This document shows positions 21,903 through 32,717 of a stretch of DNA of 64,000 bases, in pieces. Within the stretch, counting starts at the first letter, position 1, and every line of letters begins with the position of its first letter. Origin of the DNA: Arachis hypogaea (lineage: Eukaryota > Streptophyta > Magnoliopsida > Fabales > Fabaceae); the NCBI RefSeq assembly GCF_003086295.3, contig NC_092044.1, positions 1,183,001 through 1,247,000 on the forward strand, written 5' to 3'. A program made the translations under genes and the position numbers. Under the pieces are notes generated by a model, which was not told the DNA's origin, made no database searches, and worked only from the letters and a program-made list of their open reading frames with translations.

Positions 21903-22978
21903 TTATGAAGCTTTAGGGTGGACAGCAAACCATGTTTGGATAAATGTAAGAACAAGACCAAGAGTGGCAGCAAGCAAGGCGATGATGGTCCAAGGCGAGC
22001 AAAAAAAGGTGTTAGAGGCCTCTCCCATCCAAGACAGCATTGTGATCCTGCCTCTTTTGGACTCAAAATGTGAATGGATTTGGTCTCTAATGTGGGCGAA
22101 CAATGGTGTCTCAGGCACAAGAATGCTGTCCATCTTATTAAACAGATCTGCTACTTCTTTGTCACTTGCAAGTTCATTGATAATTATGTCAGCCATTCTC
22201 AGCTCCTTGACATCCTCCGGCTGGTCGATGAGAGAGCTCATGAAGACTAAAAATGAGCTGATCTCGAAGTTGTTGTGAAAATCAGGACACATCTCATAGG
22301 CTACTAGGTTGAAGAATATATGAGGTGTTGAGCCATCCACAATGAGTTCAGGAAGCTGCAGCATCCCATCTTTGAAGCTCGGGTACACCGAGTTGTTGTG
22401 GGAATCTTTTCTCACACCAATCCCTGCTGCCTTGAGCTCCTGTATGGTCCCAATCCTATACTTTCTGAGGTGCAGTGATCTCCTCTTGATCTTGATCACG
22501 ATCTCCTTATGGATTGTGTTGCAGTCTCTCATCAATAAGGCCTTCCGCAGATAATCTAAAGATGGATTGGCTCGTCTTTGTCTTCATCTTTGTCTTGTTG
22601 GTCATCTCCCTGGACAATTACCTCAATCTCTTGCGCTTCTTGTTGTCCACTTTGTGTGCCGTTATTCTCCTTTTCTATTCCAAAACATAGTTTCCCTTTG
22701 CCAAGCTTGGGTGTTGTCTCAATACCGTGCACTCGAAGGAAGTTTTGGAGGCATTTTTTGAGCCTGGCTTCATCCTGACACAAGAGCCTGAGAACTTGGA
22801 AAGGAATTTGGTTGTCCATGACAAGCAGATCTTGGTGCACCCTCACAAGCTTGTCAATGCTAATCTTTAGCTCTTGCTCTGACCAAGGGGGCACAACATG
22901 TTCTTCCTCAGTGTCCATTATATGAGAAGACAAATGAAGAACATAGGGTTCACTGTTTTGCTTATGAAGGGAAAGCAA
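21903..22978 (-). pseudogene. DUF247 pseudogene, N-terminally truncated and frameshifted
   Basis: The upstream frame (22556-22978) begins MDTEEEHVVPPW and jumps directly to EQELKISIDKLVRVHQDLLV, so the opening signature and DGCC block are missing. It runs on to an acidic loop (DQQDKDEDKDEPIHL). At about 22560 the expected HLLDYLRKALLMRD reads CATCTT-TAG-ATT: a single-base deletion gives an immediate stop. The remainder (21903-22535) is in another frame and is complete to the terminal membrane helix and the shared tail IQTWFAVHPKAS. One base separates two long open halves, so the frameshift could be recent or a sequencing error. The N-terminal loss is real either way. Confidence 0.88.
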
Positions 22979-23560
22979 TAAGAAAAGAATAGGAATGACC
23001 CCTTTACTTGTTTCGCAATCTAGTTAAGTCAAGCTCCAAGTCTTTGATTTTCTGTTTCTTAATTAACCAAAATCATTATGTTAACTCTTTTAAGTGTGGT
23101 TTCTTTAAAGGCATGGTGAATTTCATATTCATTCCTTTTAGGTATTTAAATATATGTATGTGTCTTTTTCATGTGCCATTTTTTTAAGCTTGCAACTTGC
23201 ACCTTGTCTCTAGCAGTAAACTATAATATGTTGACCGCTGAAATATGGTTGACTCTTGTAGGTTAAGGCCACTATTGTTGTTATGATAATAAATAAATCA
23301 TAAAAATAATACTTAGAAATATAATTATCTAGTTGTGTTTTTCATCTTGTAGTTTTCCTTTTGTCTGTCTTAAAGATATTCTAAATAAAACAAATGAACG
23401 TGAGTGACCTACAGCATATGGTATACCTTATTAATTTTTTTTTAATACTTTAGAGGAGCTTGATCCATATCTATCTATCTGATAATGTATAATCATTGAA
23501 TACTTGGCGCATAATGGAAAACAATAAGAATAGGAATGATTCCTTTACTTCTTTGCAATC
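22915..23560 (+). repeat. Duplicated DUF247-upstream block, copy 1
   Basis: The text from GAAGAACATAGGGTTCACTG through TTGACCGCTGAAATATGG to TTCCTTTACTTCTTTGCAAT recurs almost base for base at 27790-28480. The second copy has a small extra insert near its start. The high identity indicates a recent local duplication. Confidence 0.85.
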
Positions 23561-24325
23561 TAACTAAGTCAATAATTGGTTTGAGGATCTTAAATTGTAC
23601 TCTCAGCAAGTTGTGTTAAGAGAGACATGTAGTATTGTTCTGAACTCTGAAAGAAAAAGTATAAGCTCTATTTCAGTGATTTTTTATTTGGTGAAATATA
23701 TGTTAAAAGTGGAAATTTAAATACAAAAATCCTTTTTATCTTATAATTACAAATGCTAATTCTATGCATTTTAAGCTAATAGGAAGAGACATGAATAGTT
23801 ATATTTCTAACATTATCATACATTATTCTATGCAAATCATAGACCGTTTGATAAATATCCTTAACTTTTTTTATTTTTATATTCTTAATAAATAAATATC
23901 ATGTGTGAGTCCTACTACTTTGATTTAAAGATAAATAGATACTCACTTTTTCACTTTGTCAATTTTATTTGAGAGGAGCTTAATTCATATCTATGTATCT
24001 GATAATGTATACTCATTGAATACTTGGCCCCATTGAGGCATAAGGGAAAGCAATAAATAGAAATGATCCCTTTACTTGTTTTGCAATCTAACTAAGTCAA
24101 GCTTAAAGTCTTTGATTTTGTGTTTGTTAAATATAACCGAAATCATTGAACAATAATCAAAACATTTGCAGATAATCATTGAACAAAAAGACATGAAAAT
24201 TTAGAAACAAAAGCAAACTATGAATTTTAACATGACAACAATAAACATAAGTGAAGCAGATTCCAGCTCATCATGAAGCACACCAAAGAAGATAATATAA
24301 CAACTTCTTCTTAAGGTTCATATTA
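23561..24325. other. Non-coding DNA with duplicated DUF247 flanks
   Basis: A reverse copy of the 14155/14870 flank lies near 23575-23650. A DUF247 3'-flank copy (TAACTAAGTCAAGCTTAAAG onward) lies at about 24060-24300. No gene is seen. Confidence 0.45.
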
Positions 24326-24400
24326 TGACTTATGAAGCTTTTAGGGTGGATAACAAACCATGTTTGGATGAATGTGAGAACAAGATCAAGTGTGGCAGCC
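24326..24400 (-). pseudogene. DUF247 3'-end remnant
   Basis: About 75 bp match the last codons of the cluster genes (minus-strand AAT...LVLTFIQTWF...IHPK). One extra T before GGGTGG shifts the frame, and homology stops abruptly at CAGCCAACAA. The missing continuation reappears after the copia LTR at 27569, so this copy was split by the intervening DNA. Confidence 0.75.
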
Positions 24401-24410
24401 AACAATTAAG

Positions 24411-25085
24411 GTAGCTACAACCCACCAAAGTGGGATAATAGTATAATATGTTTTTTGGGTACAGTGAGGGCCAAAGGGCCCATAATACATTGTGTTCAAG
24501 TTGGATAAAATAAAGTTAGAGACGTGATCTTTGGGCCTTTTATATCCATGTATTCGTGAACTACGTATTCACACAGCGGTTAGAAACAAGAAAAAAAAAT
24601 CAAACAAACAAATAAGAAAGTGGATTGAAGCCTTCAGGCTTCAAAGAAAGTAGTGTAAAAGACCAACTTGGGTTGGTTGAGTAGTCAGCTTACTCGTCCG
24701 CTTAAACAAGTGTTGGGAGTTCGAATCCCGTCTTGAGGGATACCGTGAGAAACCAAAAAAAAAAAAAAAGAACGTAGTGTAAAAAAAATTTTCAAACTTT
24801 TGTTTTCAATGAATTTTTTTGAATTTTTTTTAAAATATTAAATTTAAAATTTTAAAAGAATTTAAGAGAATAAATTAAATTTTTAGTGGTAACTTGTAAG
24901 TTAGGCCAAGCCTTTTAATCTATGTTGGTTACATTACTTACGTTCCACAACCACTCAAGTAAATACATTCAAATATTTAATATATATTTGTTTTTTTTAA
25001 TCCTTAAAATATATATTAATATTAATAAGACTCTAAAATAAAATAACCTATCTTAATAAGTTACGGTCTTCACTCTTCACTCTTC
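24411..25085 (+). repeat. Duplicated copy of the ROD1 upstream region
   Basis: The stretch from GGTAGCTACAACCCACCAAA through GAGACGTGATCTTTGGGCC and AGTGGTAACTTGTAAGTTAG to ACGGTCTTCACTCTTCAC matches 29831-30330 continued at 30877-30892. This copy carries an extra SINE (24662-24772) and lacks the hAT MITE found in the other. Copia sequence begins just after it. Confidence 0.85.
24662..24772 (+). mobile_element. tRNA-derived SINE
   Basis: A box A-like GGTTGGTTGAGTAGTCAGC and a box B GGGAGTTCGAATCCCGTC are followed by a tail ending in poly-A. It is absent from the otherwise matching duplicate near 30040, which has a plain join there, so it is an insertion. It is related to the elements at 58612 and 46050. 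Confidence 0.75.
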
Positions 25086-25094
25086 ACTACTTCA

Positions 25095-27568
25095 ATATAC
25101 ATGACTGATAAATCTAGAGAAAAGGATTCTTCTAAAGCAGAACTTGAGCAAATTGTATAAGAACCAGCTAAATCTCACAAAACAACACGTGAATTGAGAA
25201 AATCATCATGGCATGCCGACTATGTCATGACCTGCCATGATGTATATTGTTTTGTTACTGAAGATGGAGAACCATCAACCTTTTAAAAGACTGTTGAAAG
25301 TCCAGATTCTTCTTTATGGATGACAGACATACAAGAAGAAATGAAAGTACTACGTAAAAACAAGACGTGGGAGCTTGTCCCACTCCCGGACAGAAGGAAA
25401 GCAATTGGTAACAAATGGGTTCACAAAATAAAGCGTGACAATCACAACTAAATAGAACGTTGTCGTGCAAGATTGGTGGTGAAGAAATTTGCTCAGAAAG
25501 AAGGTATTGATTTTAATGAATTTTTTTCTTCAATAGTTAGAATTTCTACAATAAGAATAGTTTTTGCTATATGTGCTGTGTATGACTTACATCTAGAGCA
25601 ACTAGATGTAAAGACTGCCTTTCTTCATGGTGAACTTGAAGAAGAAATATATATGCTCCAACCAGAAGGCTTTGAAGAATCAGAAAAAGAAAACTTGGTT
25701 TGCAAGTTAACCAAATCTCTGTACGGCTTAAAGCAGGCGCCAAGATGTTGGTACAAGAGATTTGATTACTTCATTATTAGCCTTGATTACAACAGATTTC
25801 AATCAGACCATTGTGCTTATTACAAGAAGTCTAGTAATAATGATTTCATCATTCTGCTGTTGTACGTGGATGACATGTTGGTGATAGGCCCCAACAAAGA
25901 TCATATCCACGAATTAAAGGCTCAGTTGGCCAGGGAATTTGATATGAAGAATTTTATGACCAGCAAACAATATTTTGGGGATGCAGATTTGCCGAGACTA
26001 GAAAAGATAAGAAGATTTGGCTATCCCAAGAAAATTACTTGAGAAAGGTCTTGCGGCGCTTCAACATGCAAGAGAGTAATCCAATATCTACCCCACTTCC
26101 TGTCAATTTTAAATTATCTTTTGAGATGTGTCCTAGCAATGAAGGAGAGAAGATATAAATGTCTCGAGTACTATATGCATCTGCAGTGGGAAGCCTTATG
26201 TATTCCATGATTTGCACCAGACTAGATATTGCTCAATCTGTCGGGATGGTTAGCAGATTCATGGCAAATCCAGAAAAAGAGCACTGGAGTGCTGTAAAGA
26301 AGATCCTGAGATATATCAAAAAAACCTCAAATATTGCTTTATGTTTTGGAGGATCTGAATTTATCATCAAAGGTTATGTTGACTCTGATTTCGTAGAAGA
26401 CCTTGACAAAAGAAAATCCACTACAGGATATATTTTCACACTTGCAGGAGGAGCAATAAGTTGGTTATCAAAATTACAAGCAGTTGTAGCATTGTCAACT
26501 ACAGAACCTGAATATATGGCAACTACGCAATCTTGTAAGGAAGCAATTTGGTTGCAAAGGTTAATGGAGGAACTTGGGCACAATTAGGATATGATTCCAA
26601 TATTTTGTGACAGTTAGAGTGCCTTGCAAATCGTAAGGAATCCAGCCTTCCACTCAAGAACGAAGCATATAGGCGTTCAATATCATTTTATTCATGAAGT
26701 AGTGGAGGAAGGAAAAGTGGATATGTAGAAAATTCACACCAACAACAATCTTGCAGATATCATGACAAAATCAATCAATAAAGATAAATTTGATTGGTGC
26801 AGATCTTCTCTTGCCCTATTGAAAATATGAAAGCAGCATGAATACGCCAAAAGAATAATTTTGAGTGGGAGATTGTGAAAAGAAGAAGCAAAATTCTTTT
26901 TTTAGTTTGAAGTCAACAAAATTGGCTAGAGGTTACAAGTGATACAAGTGGAGCATGATAAAGTTTCAAGAAAATTAAAGAACATTATAAAACTTAAGCT
27001 TGATCTAGAATCAAGTATGATGCAAATGATTCTTATCAAATTAGAAGACTCATGAAACTACTTGCAAGTTGTCCAACTTACATGGTCAAAGTTCTAGTCG
27101 AAATTTGCAACTTGAAGATAAGATTAGTTGCAATCTTTGACTTGGTCAAATAATGAGTTGTTACATAAGTTGATATTTATCAACTTGTCATACAACTTGA
27201 TAAAAATGAATGTAGTCCACACACTTATGCACAATTTGATCAACTTGTAAAACCAAATACACCTCCACAAAATACTATATATAGGGGTTAAGGCATTTGC
27301 TAATGGATGCCATGTTTTGCATAGAATTAGTGAGTCAAACTCAGAGAGAAGAATAGTAAAATTTTTCATATGTGTAATTCCTTTATATAAATTTCCATAA
27401 TACGTAAGAGAGTATTATAGACTTTTCTATATATTGTGAGAGACTGTAATTTTATCACTTGGTCATAATTATTTTCATTATTGTCTATACTCTTGTTCAG
27501 TTCTATCTATTTCTCGTTCACAACTTTTAGTTGCATTACTTTATCTCTATTAATTCTGGTACCTAACA
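25095..27568 (+). mobile_element. Ty1/copia retrotransposon, 5'-truncated and decayed
   Basis: The remaining pol starts just upstream of reverse transcriptase (WELVPLPDRRKAIGNKWVHK). RT follows at 25473-26042 with LDVKTAFLHGELEEEIYM, YGLKQAPRCWYK and the catalytic YVDDM. RNase H is at 26159-26587 (GYVDSDF, RKSTTGYIF, STTEPEYMA). Stops and frameshifts break it at 25449, about 25970-26040 and 26156. A purine tract (GAGTGGGAGA) precedes the 3' LTR. The 5' LTR, gag, protease and most of integrase are missing, so the element is inactive. It lies in the middle of a split DUF247 copy. Confidence 0.9.
26874..27568 (+). repeat. Copia 3' LTR
   Basis: It begins TGTGAAAAGAAG right after the polypurine tract and ends near ...CTAACA, with TG/CA termini. 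A TATA-like ACTATATATAGGGG lies near 27272-27288, where an LTR promoter would be. No 5' partner exists in the window, so age and exact end cannot be confirmed by LTR comparison. Confidence 0.7.
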
Positions 27569-27752
27569 GAAAAAAGGTTTTAGAGGCCTCTCCTATCCAA
27601 GACAGCATTGATAGATGATATAGACCAAAGGATATTAGTTGTGGTTCATAATATCTTCTAAACTCCATCCTTTCAGCCATGTACAGAGGAATTTTTTGTA
27701 TTTTAGGCCTTGAACTTTTGTTAATTACTCCACCAGTTAATTTCTTCCTCAC
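27569..27752 (-). pseudogene. DUF247 remnant with a large internal deletion
   Basis: On the minus strand the N-terminal signature (SRPKIQKIPLYMAERMEFRR, then YYEPQLISFGLYHL) is fused to SMLSWIGEASKTFF from the C-terminal end. About 330 residues of the normal protein are missing. The copy then stops at the copia LTR; its 3' end is the fragment at 24326-24400. Confidence 0.85.
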
Positions 27753-27789
27753 TTCTTCTAGTCATTACCAGTTTTGTTCCTCCCTGTCC

Positions 27790-28480
27790 ATTATATGAGA
27801 AGATAAATGAAGAACATAGGGTTCACTGTTTTGCTTATGAAAGGGGAGATAAATTAAATATCTGAAGTGAGGCTTAAGGGAAAGCCATAAGAAAAGAATA
27901 GGAATGACCCCTTTACTTGTTTTGCAATCTAGTTAAGTCAAGCTTCAAGTCTTTGATTTTCTGTTTCTTAATTAACCAAAATCATTATGTTAACTCTTTA
28001 AGTGTGATTTCTTTAAAGGCATGGTGAATTTCATATTCATTCCTTTTAGATATTTAAATATATGTATGTGTCTTTTTCATGTGCCATTTTTTTTAAGCTT
28101 GCAACTTGCACCTTGTCTCTAGCAGTAAACTATAATATGTTGACCGCTGAAATATGGTTGACTCTTGTAGGTTAAGGCCACTATTGTTGTTATGATAATA
28201 AATAAATCATAAAAATAATACTTAGAAATATAATTATCTAGTTGTGTTTTTCATCTTGTAGTTTTCCTTTTGTCTGTCTTAAAGATATTCTAAATAAACA
28301 AATGAACGTGAGTGACCTACAGCATATGGTATACCTTATTAATTTTTTTTTAATACTTTAGAGGAGCTTGATCCATATCTATCTATCTGATAATGTATAA
28401 TCATTGAATACTTGGCGCATAATGGAAAACAATAAGAATAGGAATGATTCCTTTACTTCTTTGCAATCTAACTAAGTCAA
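27790..28480 (+). repeat. Duplicated DUF247-upstream block, copy 2
   Basis: Near-identical to 22915-23560, with an insert of about 30 bp around 27840-27870 and scattered single-base changes. It continues into DUF247 3'-flank sequence shared with 21660 and 24060. Confidence 0.85.
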
Positions 28481-28571
28481 GCTTAAAGTCTTTGATTTAG
28501 TGTTTGTTAATTAATGTTAACCGTTTAAGTGAAGTTTCTCTAAAAGCATGGTTAATTCTGTATTCGTTCTT

Positions 28572-28573
<2 letters not shown>

Positions 28574-28617
<44 letters not shown>
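28574..28617. repeat. (TA)n microsatellite
   Basis: About 22 TA units in the upstream block of the DUF247 cluster. The matching place in copy 1 of the duplication lacks this array. Confidence 0.85.
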
Positions 28618-28620
<3 letters not shown>

Positions 28621-28869
28621 TTTTTCATATGCAAATTTTTTTAAGCTTGCAAGTTGCACCTTGCCACAAGCATTCTAGAAGTATAGCTAATAGTAACACA
28701 AACAATAATCAAAACCTTGCAGATAATCATTGAAGAAAAAGACAGAGAAAATTTAGAAACAAAAGCAAACTATGGATTTTAACATGACAACAATAAACAT
28801 AAGAGAAGCAGATTCCAGCTCACATAGTGTTTTATTCATCATCAAGCACACAGAACAAGACATGTTTTG

Positions 28870-29509
28870 ACTTATGAAGCTTTAGGGTGGATAGCAAACC
28901 ATGTCTGGATAAATGTAAGAACAAGGCCAAGAGTGGCTGCAAGCAAGGCGATGATGGTCCATGGCGAGCGAAAAAAGGTGTTAGAGGCCTCTCCCATCCA
29001 AGCTTGTCAAGGCTAATCTTGAGCTCTTGCTCTGGATCAACTGAGCTTTCTGATTTTTGCAGCAATTGAAGTACACAACATCCATCCACTATGGGACCAT
29101 ACCTTTTCTTTAAACCGATGTCTACCTGTTCATCAAAGGGATCCACATCATATAATTTGGTCCACATGGGTTTTAGTACCGCCCCTTCTCTTATATTCCA
29201 ATCATACATTTCCCTGTATACATCTTCAACCTTTAGATTAGTCTCCCTAACATACATGGATGCCCATGCTCCCTTATACCACTCTCTTTCCGTCTCTCCT
29301 GTGTGAAACACAGTAAGTGAAATGAACTGTGGCTTGTAGTATCTTTGAAACTCCACTTTTTCAGCCATGTACTTTGGAATTATTTGTATTTTAGGCCTTG
29401 AAACTCTGTTATCTTCCCCAGTTAATCGCTTCTCTAAATTTTCTAGTATCTCACACAGACCCCTTCCCCAATCGGTAAACACGGAATCATCTTCCTTCAT
29501 GGGATCCAT
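28870..29509 (-). pseudogene. DUF247 pseudogene with internal deletion and frameshifted tail
   Basis: The natural start is probably M at 29509 (MDPMKEDDSVF); the frame stays open further upstream. The N half is well kept: LEKRLTGEDNRVSRPKIQ, MAEKVEFQRYYKPQFISL, VDGCCVLQLLQKSESSVDPE and KISLDKL. It then jumps into the C-terminal region at CCATCCAAG/CTTGTC, where the two parental sequences share CAAG. The tail (GWERPLTPFFARHGPSS) is the membrane-anchor region read in the wrong frame, so the anchor is lost. About 260 residues of the core are deleted. It may give a truncated soluble peptide but is best treated as a pseudogene. Confidence 0.85.
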
Positions 29510-29685
29510 TGTTGAATGCACACTATGGAGTAGGAGTCTCAATGGATTTATGAATTTCAACATTTTCTCATATTTTAATCCATTTTTATATATTTCTGAG
29601 GTTGACTTAATGACTTTTGAGCATGGAAGGCTTTTTCCTTTTTTTTTTGGTTTACAAGGGGGCTTAGAGCCCAAGAAAACAAAAA

Positions 29686-29919
29686 CTAAAATTTTATACT
29701 AGAGACTATACGGGGTAATAAAACTCCTCTACTATCATCATCAATAATGTGCCTTAACTCAGGTGGGAGAAGGTCAATAAAGTGAAATCCTGGAAAAGCT
29801 TGTAGGCTGTTCTTAGCAAGCCAATCAATTAAGCTAGCTACAACCCACGAAAGTGGGATACTGCTATAATATTTTTGGGCACGGTGTGGGCCAAAGGGCC
29901 CATAATACATTTTGTTCAA
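29686..29919 (-). other. Short ORF in duplicated DNA, possible retroelement RNase H tail
   Basis: A 77-residue open frame with SLIDWLAKNSLQAFPGFHF and LPPELRHIIDDDSRGVLLPR. It vaguely resembles the C-terminal tails of plant LINE RNase H-like domains. It overlaps the duplicated block at 29831. Coding status is doubtful. Confidence 0.25.
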
Positions 29920-30330
29920 GTTGGATAAAATAAAATTAGAGACGTGATCTTTGGGCCTTTTATATGGAACACGCTATCCTGATCCTTAGACTACTACTTG
30001 GCCCAACTGGTTACTTAATAAATAAGATAAAAAATAAAATAAAATTCAAACTTTTGTTTTCAATGAAATTTTGAATTTTCTAAATAACACTAATTAAAAT
30101 ATTAAATTTAAAATTTTAAAAGAATTTCAGAGAATAAATTAAATTTTTAGTGGTAACTTGTAAGTTAGGCCAAGCCTTTTAATCTATGTTGGTTACATTA
30201 CTTACGTCCCAAAACCACACAAACAAATACATTCAAATATTCAATATATATTTGTATTTTGTTTTTTAATCCTTAAAATAAATATTAATAAGATTTTAAA
30301 ATAAAATAACCTACCTTAGTAAGTTATGGT
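29831..30330 (+). repeat. ROD1-upstream block, resident copy
   Basis: Partner of 24411-25085, starting AGCTAGCTACAACCCACGAA. The homology resumes after the hAT MITE at 30877 and ends near 30892, about 260 bp upstream of the ROD1 start codon. Confidence 0.85.
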
Positions 30331-30333
30331 CTT

Positions 30334-30876
30334 TAGGAGTGTCCATAAATCGGATCCGATCCGCATATTCGCGATATTTATCCGAATCCGATCTGAAAAT
30401 TGCGGATATGGATCCGATCCGCAAGGCTTTCGGATCGGATCGGATCGGATCCACATACTAATCGGATCGAATTGCGGATTTTGTGTTGGTATCCGCGTAT
30501 TCGCAAAATTAAAGAAATAAATAAGTAAATATTTTTTTTATGTTTTATTTCAATTAATAATTATCATATATATTATATTATTTTAATTTATTATTTAAAA
30601 AAAGTATGTTTAATATTATTTTAAGAGTAAACATATTTAAAAGAATAGAAAAAATGAATTTTATTGATATTTTTTAATAAAAATAAGCTTTTAAAAATAT
30701 TTTTGTGTTTTGCGAATATATCCGATATCCAATATCCGATCTGATCCGTAAATGTGCGGATCGGATCGGATCCAACCTCAAAAGTTGCGGATATTGGATC
30801 CGATCCGATTTGATAATTTTAGTGCGGATCGGATCGAATTTTTTGCCATATCCGATCCAATCCGCAAACATCCCTA
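30334..30876 (+). mobile_element. Non-autonomous hAT-type MITE
   Basis: A 543-bp element with ends TAGGAGTGTCC and (reverse complement of right end) TAGGGATGTTT. Large subterminal inverted repeats are rich in GGATCGGATCC motifs. It is flanked by ATGGTCTT at 30326-30333 and ACGGTCTT at 30877-30884, an 8-bp target duplication. The empty site is preserved at 25064-25082, where the duplicate reads TTACGGTCTTCACTC without an insert. It has no transposase. It lies in the upstream region of ROD1. Confidence 0.9.
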
Positions 30877-30884
30877 ACGGTCTT

Positions 30885-31154
30885 CACTCTTCACCGACCA
30901 CAGACTAAACTCTCTCTACACATTTAAACAAACACATACATCATCTTAAAAGTTAAAACCCCAATTCACCAACATCAATTACCACCATTTTCCGAAATTC
31001 CCAAACTTTAGAAGAAAAACAAAATCACAAACTAACAAATACCTAACCTTTGGAATCTCCGCCACCACCACCATCACTTTAACGATCACCGATTTTTATA
31101 TAATACACCATTCACACTTAATGCAATCATCATCATTCACATTCTCTCACCACC
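30885..31154 (+). promoter_or_regulatory. ROD1 proximal promoter and 5' UTR
   Basis: The stretch is C/A-rich with repeated CACCA and TCACC motifs, as in plant leaders. A TATA-like TATATAATACACC lies near 31098-31110. The start codon context is ACCATGG, close to optimal. I cannot place the transcription start. Confidence 0.5.
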
Positions 31155-32717
31155 ATGGACGGTGGTGCACCCACTCTCTCTGCTGATTCCGCCGCCGCCG
31201 CTGCAGCCGCCACCACAGCTAAGACAAAGACACAAACACCAGCATTAGCTAACGGAGCCGTTAAGCGAAGGAACGGCGGTAATAACCGAACGGAAGCAGC
31301 AGCTAACGGCGTTAAAGTGATGGCAGCGAAGAAGGCGTTGCATTACCATTCTTACTCTCGACCCTCGTTCTTGAAGTGGAGACTGCAGGATGCTGTATAC
31401 GTGGCGACACACCATTGGATGCCGTGTTTGTTCGCGGTGGGCTTGCTGTTCTTCATGGCCGTGGAGTACACGCTCCGAATGGTTCCTCCTTCTTCTCCTC
31501 CGTTTGATTTGGGGTTCATCGCCACGCGCTCACTCCACCACCTGCTTCAAGATTCTCCTAATCTCAACACCGTTTTGGCCTTCCTCAATACGGTAACTTC
31601 CTCTCTCTTCAGATCTCAGGAGATTCAATGTGTTTGTGGTGAATGTAAATGAGTCGGTGTCAAAATCTGATTTTGATTGATGAAAGAAAAAAAGTTTAAA
31701 TTTTGTGGATTCTGTGGGTTCAGGTATTTGTGGGAATGCAAATGATTTATATCATGGGGGCATGGTTGATTGAAGGAAGACCAAGAGCAACAATCTCAGC
31801 ACTATTCATGTTCACATGTCGTGGGATTTTGGGTTATTCCACACAGCTTCCATTGCCACAGGTAACTGAGTTTTCTGTTTTCAGTGTCTATGTTCATTTT
31901 ACTGCATGTTTTGATCTTGCATTAGTAATGAAAATAGTTTAGATGAGCTCAGTATTATTAGTAGTTGGATCTTTGAGAATTGGCATATTTGTGTGTTAAA
32001 TTAGTTAAATCACATGTTAACAAAACAGAATTGAAGAAAATGACTTTTTTCCACTTAAACCAATGTTCTAACTATAAAACCACTCATACTTTTGGCAAGT
32101 CTGCTTGAGTTGTTTAATTTGCATGTTTGTTAATAATGTTAGGTAAATTCACATTATTAAGATATATATGGTAATTTCTCTTTTTCCTCAAAAACTATGG
32201 TCTATAAGAATATAACCTAACCATTAACCAAATGTGTTTTGTTTTCAGTAGATAATTACTAGAGTTTAATTTTGATATATTGACAGAGTAAAAGAGCTTT
32301 ACACTAATGTTGTATGAAAATTAAATTCATATTACTAAAGAAAATGTATGTTTGTTTCATTGTGAATTTCAGGGATTTCTGGGTTCCGGGGTGGATTTCC
32401 CCGTTGGGAACGTATCGTTCTTCTTGTTCTTCTCCGGCCACGTGGCCGGATCAGTGATCGCGTCACTGGACATGAGGAGAATGAAGAGGCACGAGCTGGC
32501 TTGGTTGTTCGACGTGCTGAATTTGTTGCAAGCAGGGAGGTTGTTAGGGACAAGGGGCCATTACACCATTGATTTGGCAGTTGGTGTTGGTGCTGGGATT
32601 CTCTTTGATTCTCTTGCAGGCAAGTACGAGGAGTTTAGCCAGAGCAAGTTATTAAGTCTCAATGGTGATCATATCAATGGTGTTGCCAACCATACAAAAC
32701 GAAATTTGATTCCATGA
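31155..32717 (+). CDS. ROD1: Phosphatidylcholine:diacylglycerol cholinephosphotransferase (PDCT/ROD1)
   Basis: Three exons, 31155-31592, 31724-31861 and 32373-32717, all with GT-AG borders in phase 0, give 306 residues. The first 60 residues are a low-complexity Ala/Thr/Asn-rich cytosolic tail. Several membrane helices follow (MPCLFAVGLLFFMAVEYTL, NTVFVGMQMIYIMGAWL, and the C-terminal pair). The lipid phosphate phosphatase-type motifs are present: SGH with H215 (FFSGHVAGSV) and GHYTID with H255 and D259. The segment RATISALFMFTCRGILGYST, as I recall it, matches Arabidopsis ROD1 exactly. The ER enzyme exchanges the phosphocholine head group between phosphatidylcholine and diacylglycerol, feeding polyunsaturated acyl chains into triacylglycerol. 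All key residues are intact. Confidence 0.96.

Noticed and set aside
25095..27568. Complete copia element with two LTRs
   Set aside because: No second copy of the 26874-27568 LTR is found upstream. The internal region begins near the RT domain, and the DNA before it belongs to a duplicated ROD1-upstream block.
28832..29674. 280-residue DUF247 ORF as an intact gene
   Set aside because: The tail is the membrane-anchor region in a wrong frame after an internal deletion, and about 260 core residues are missing.
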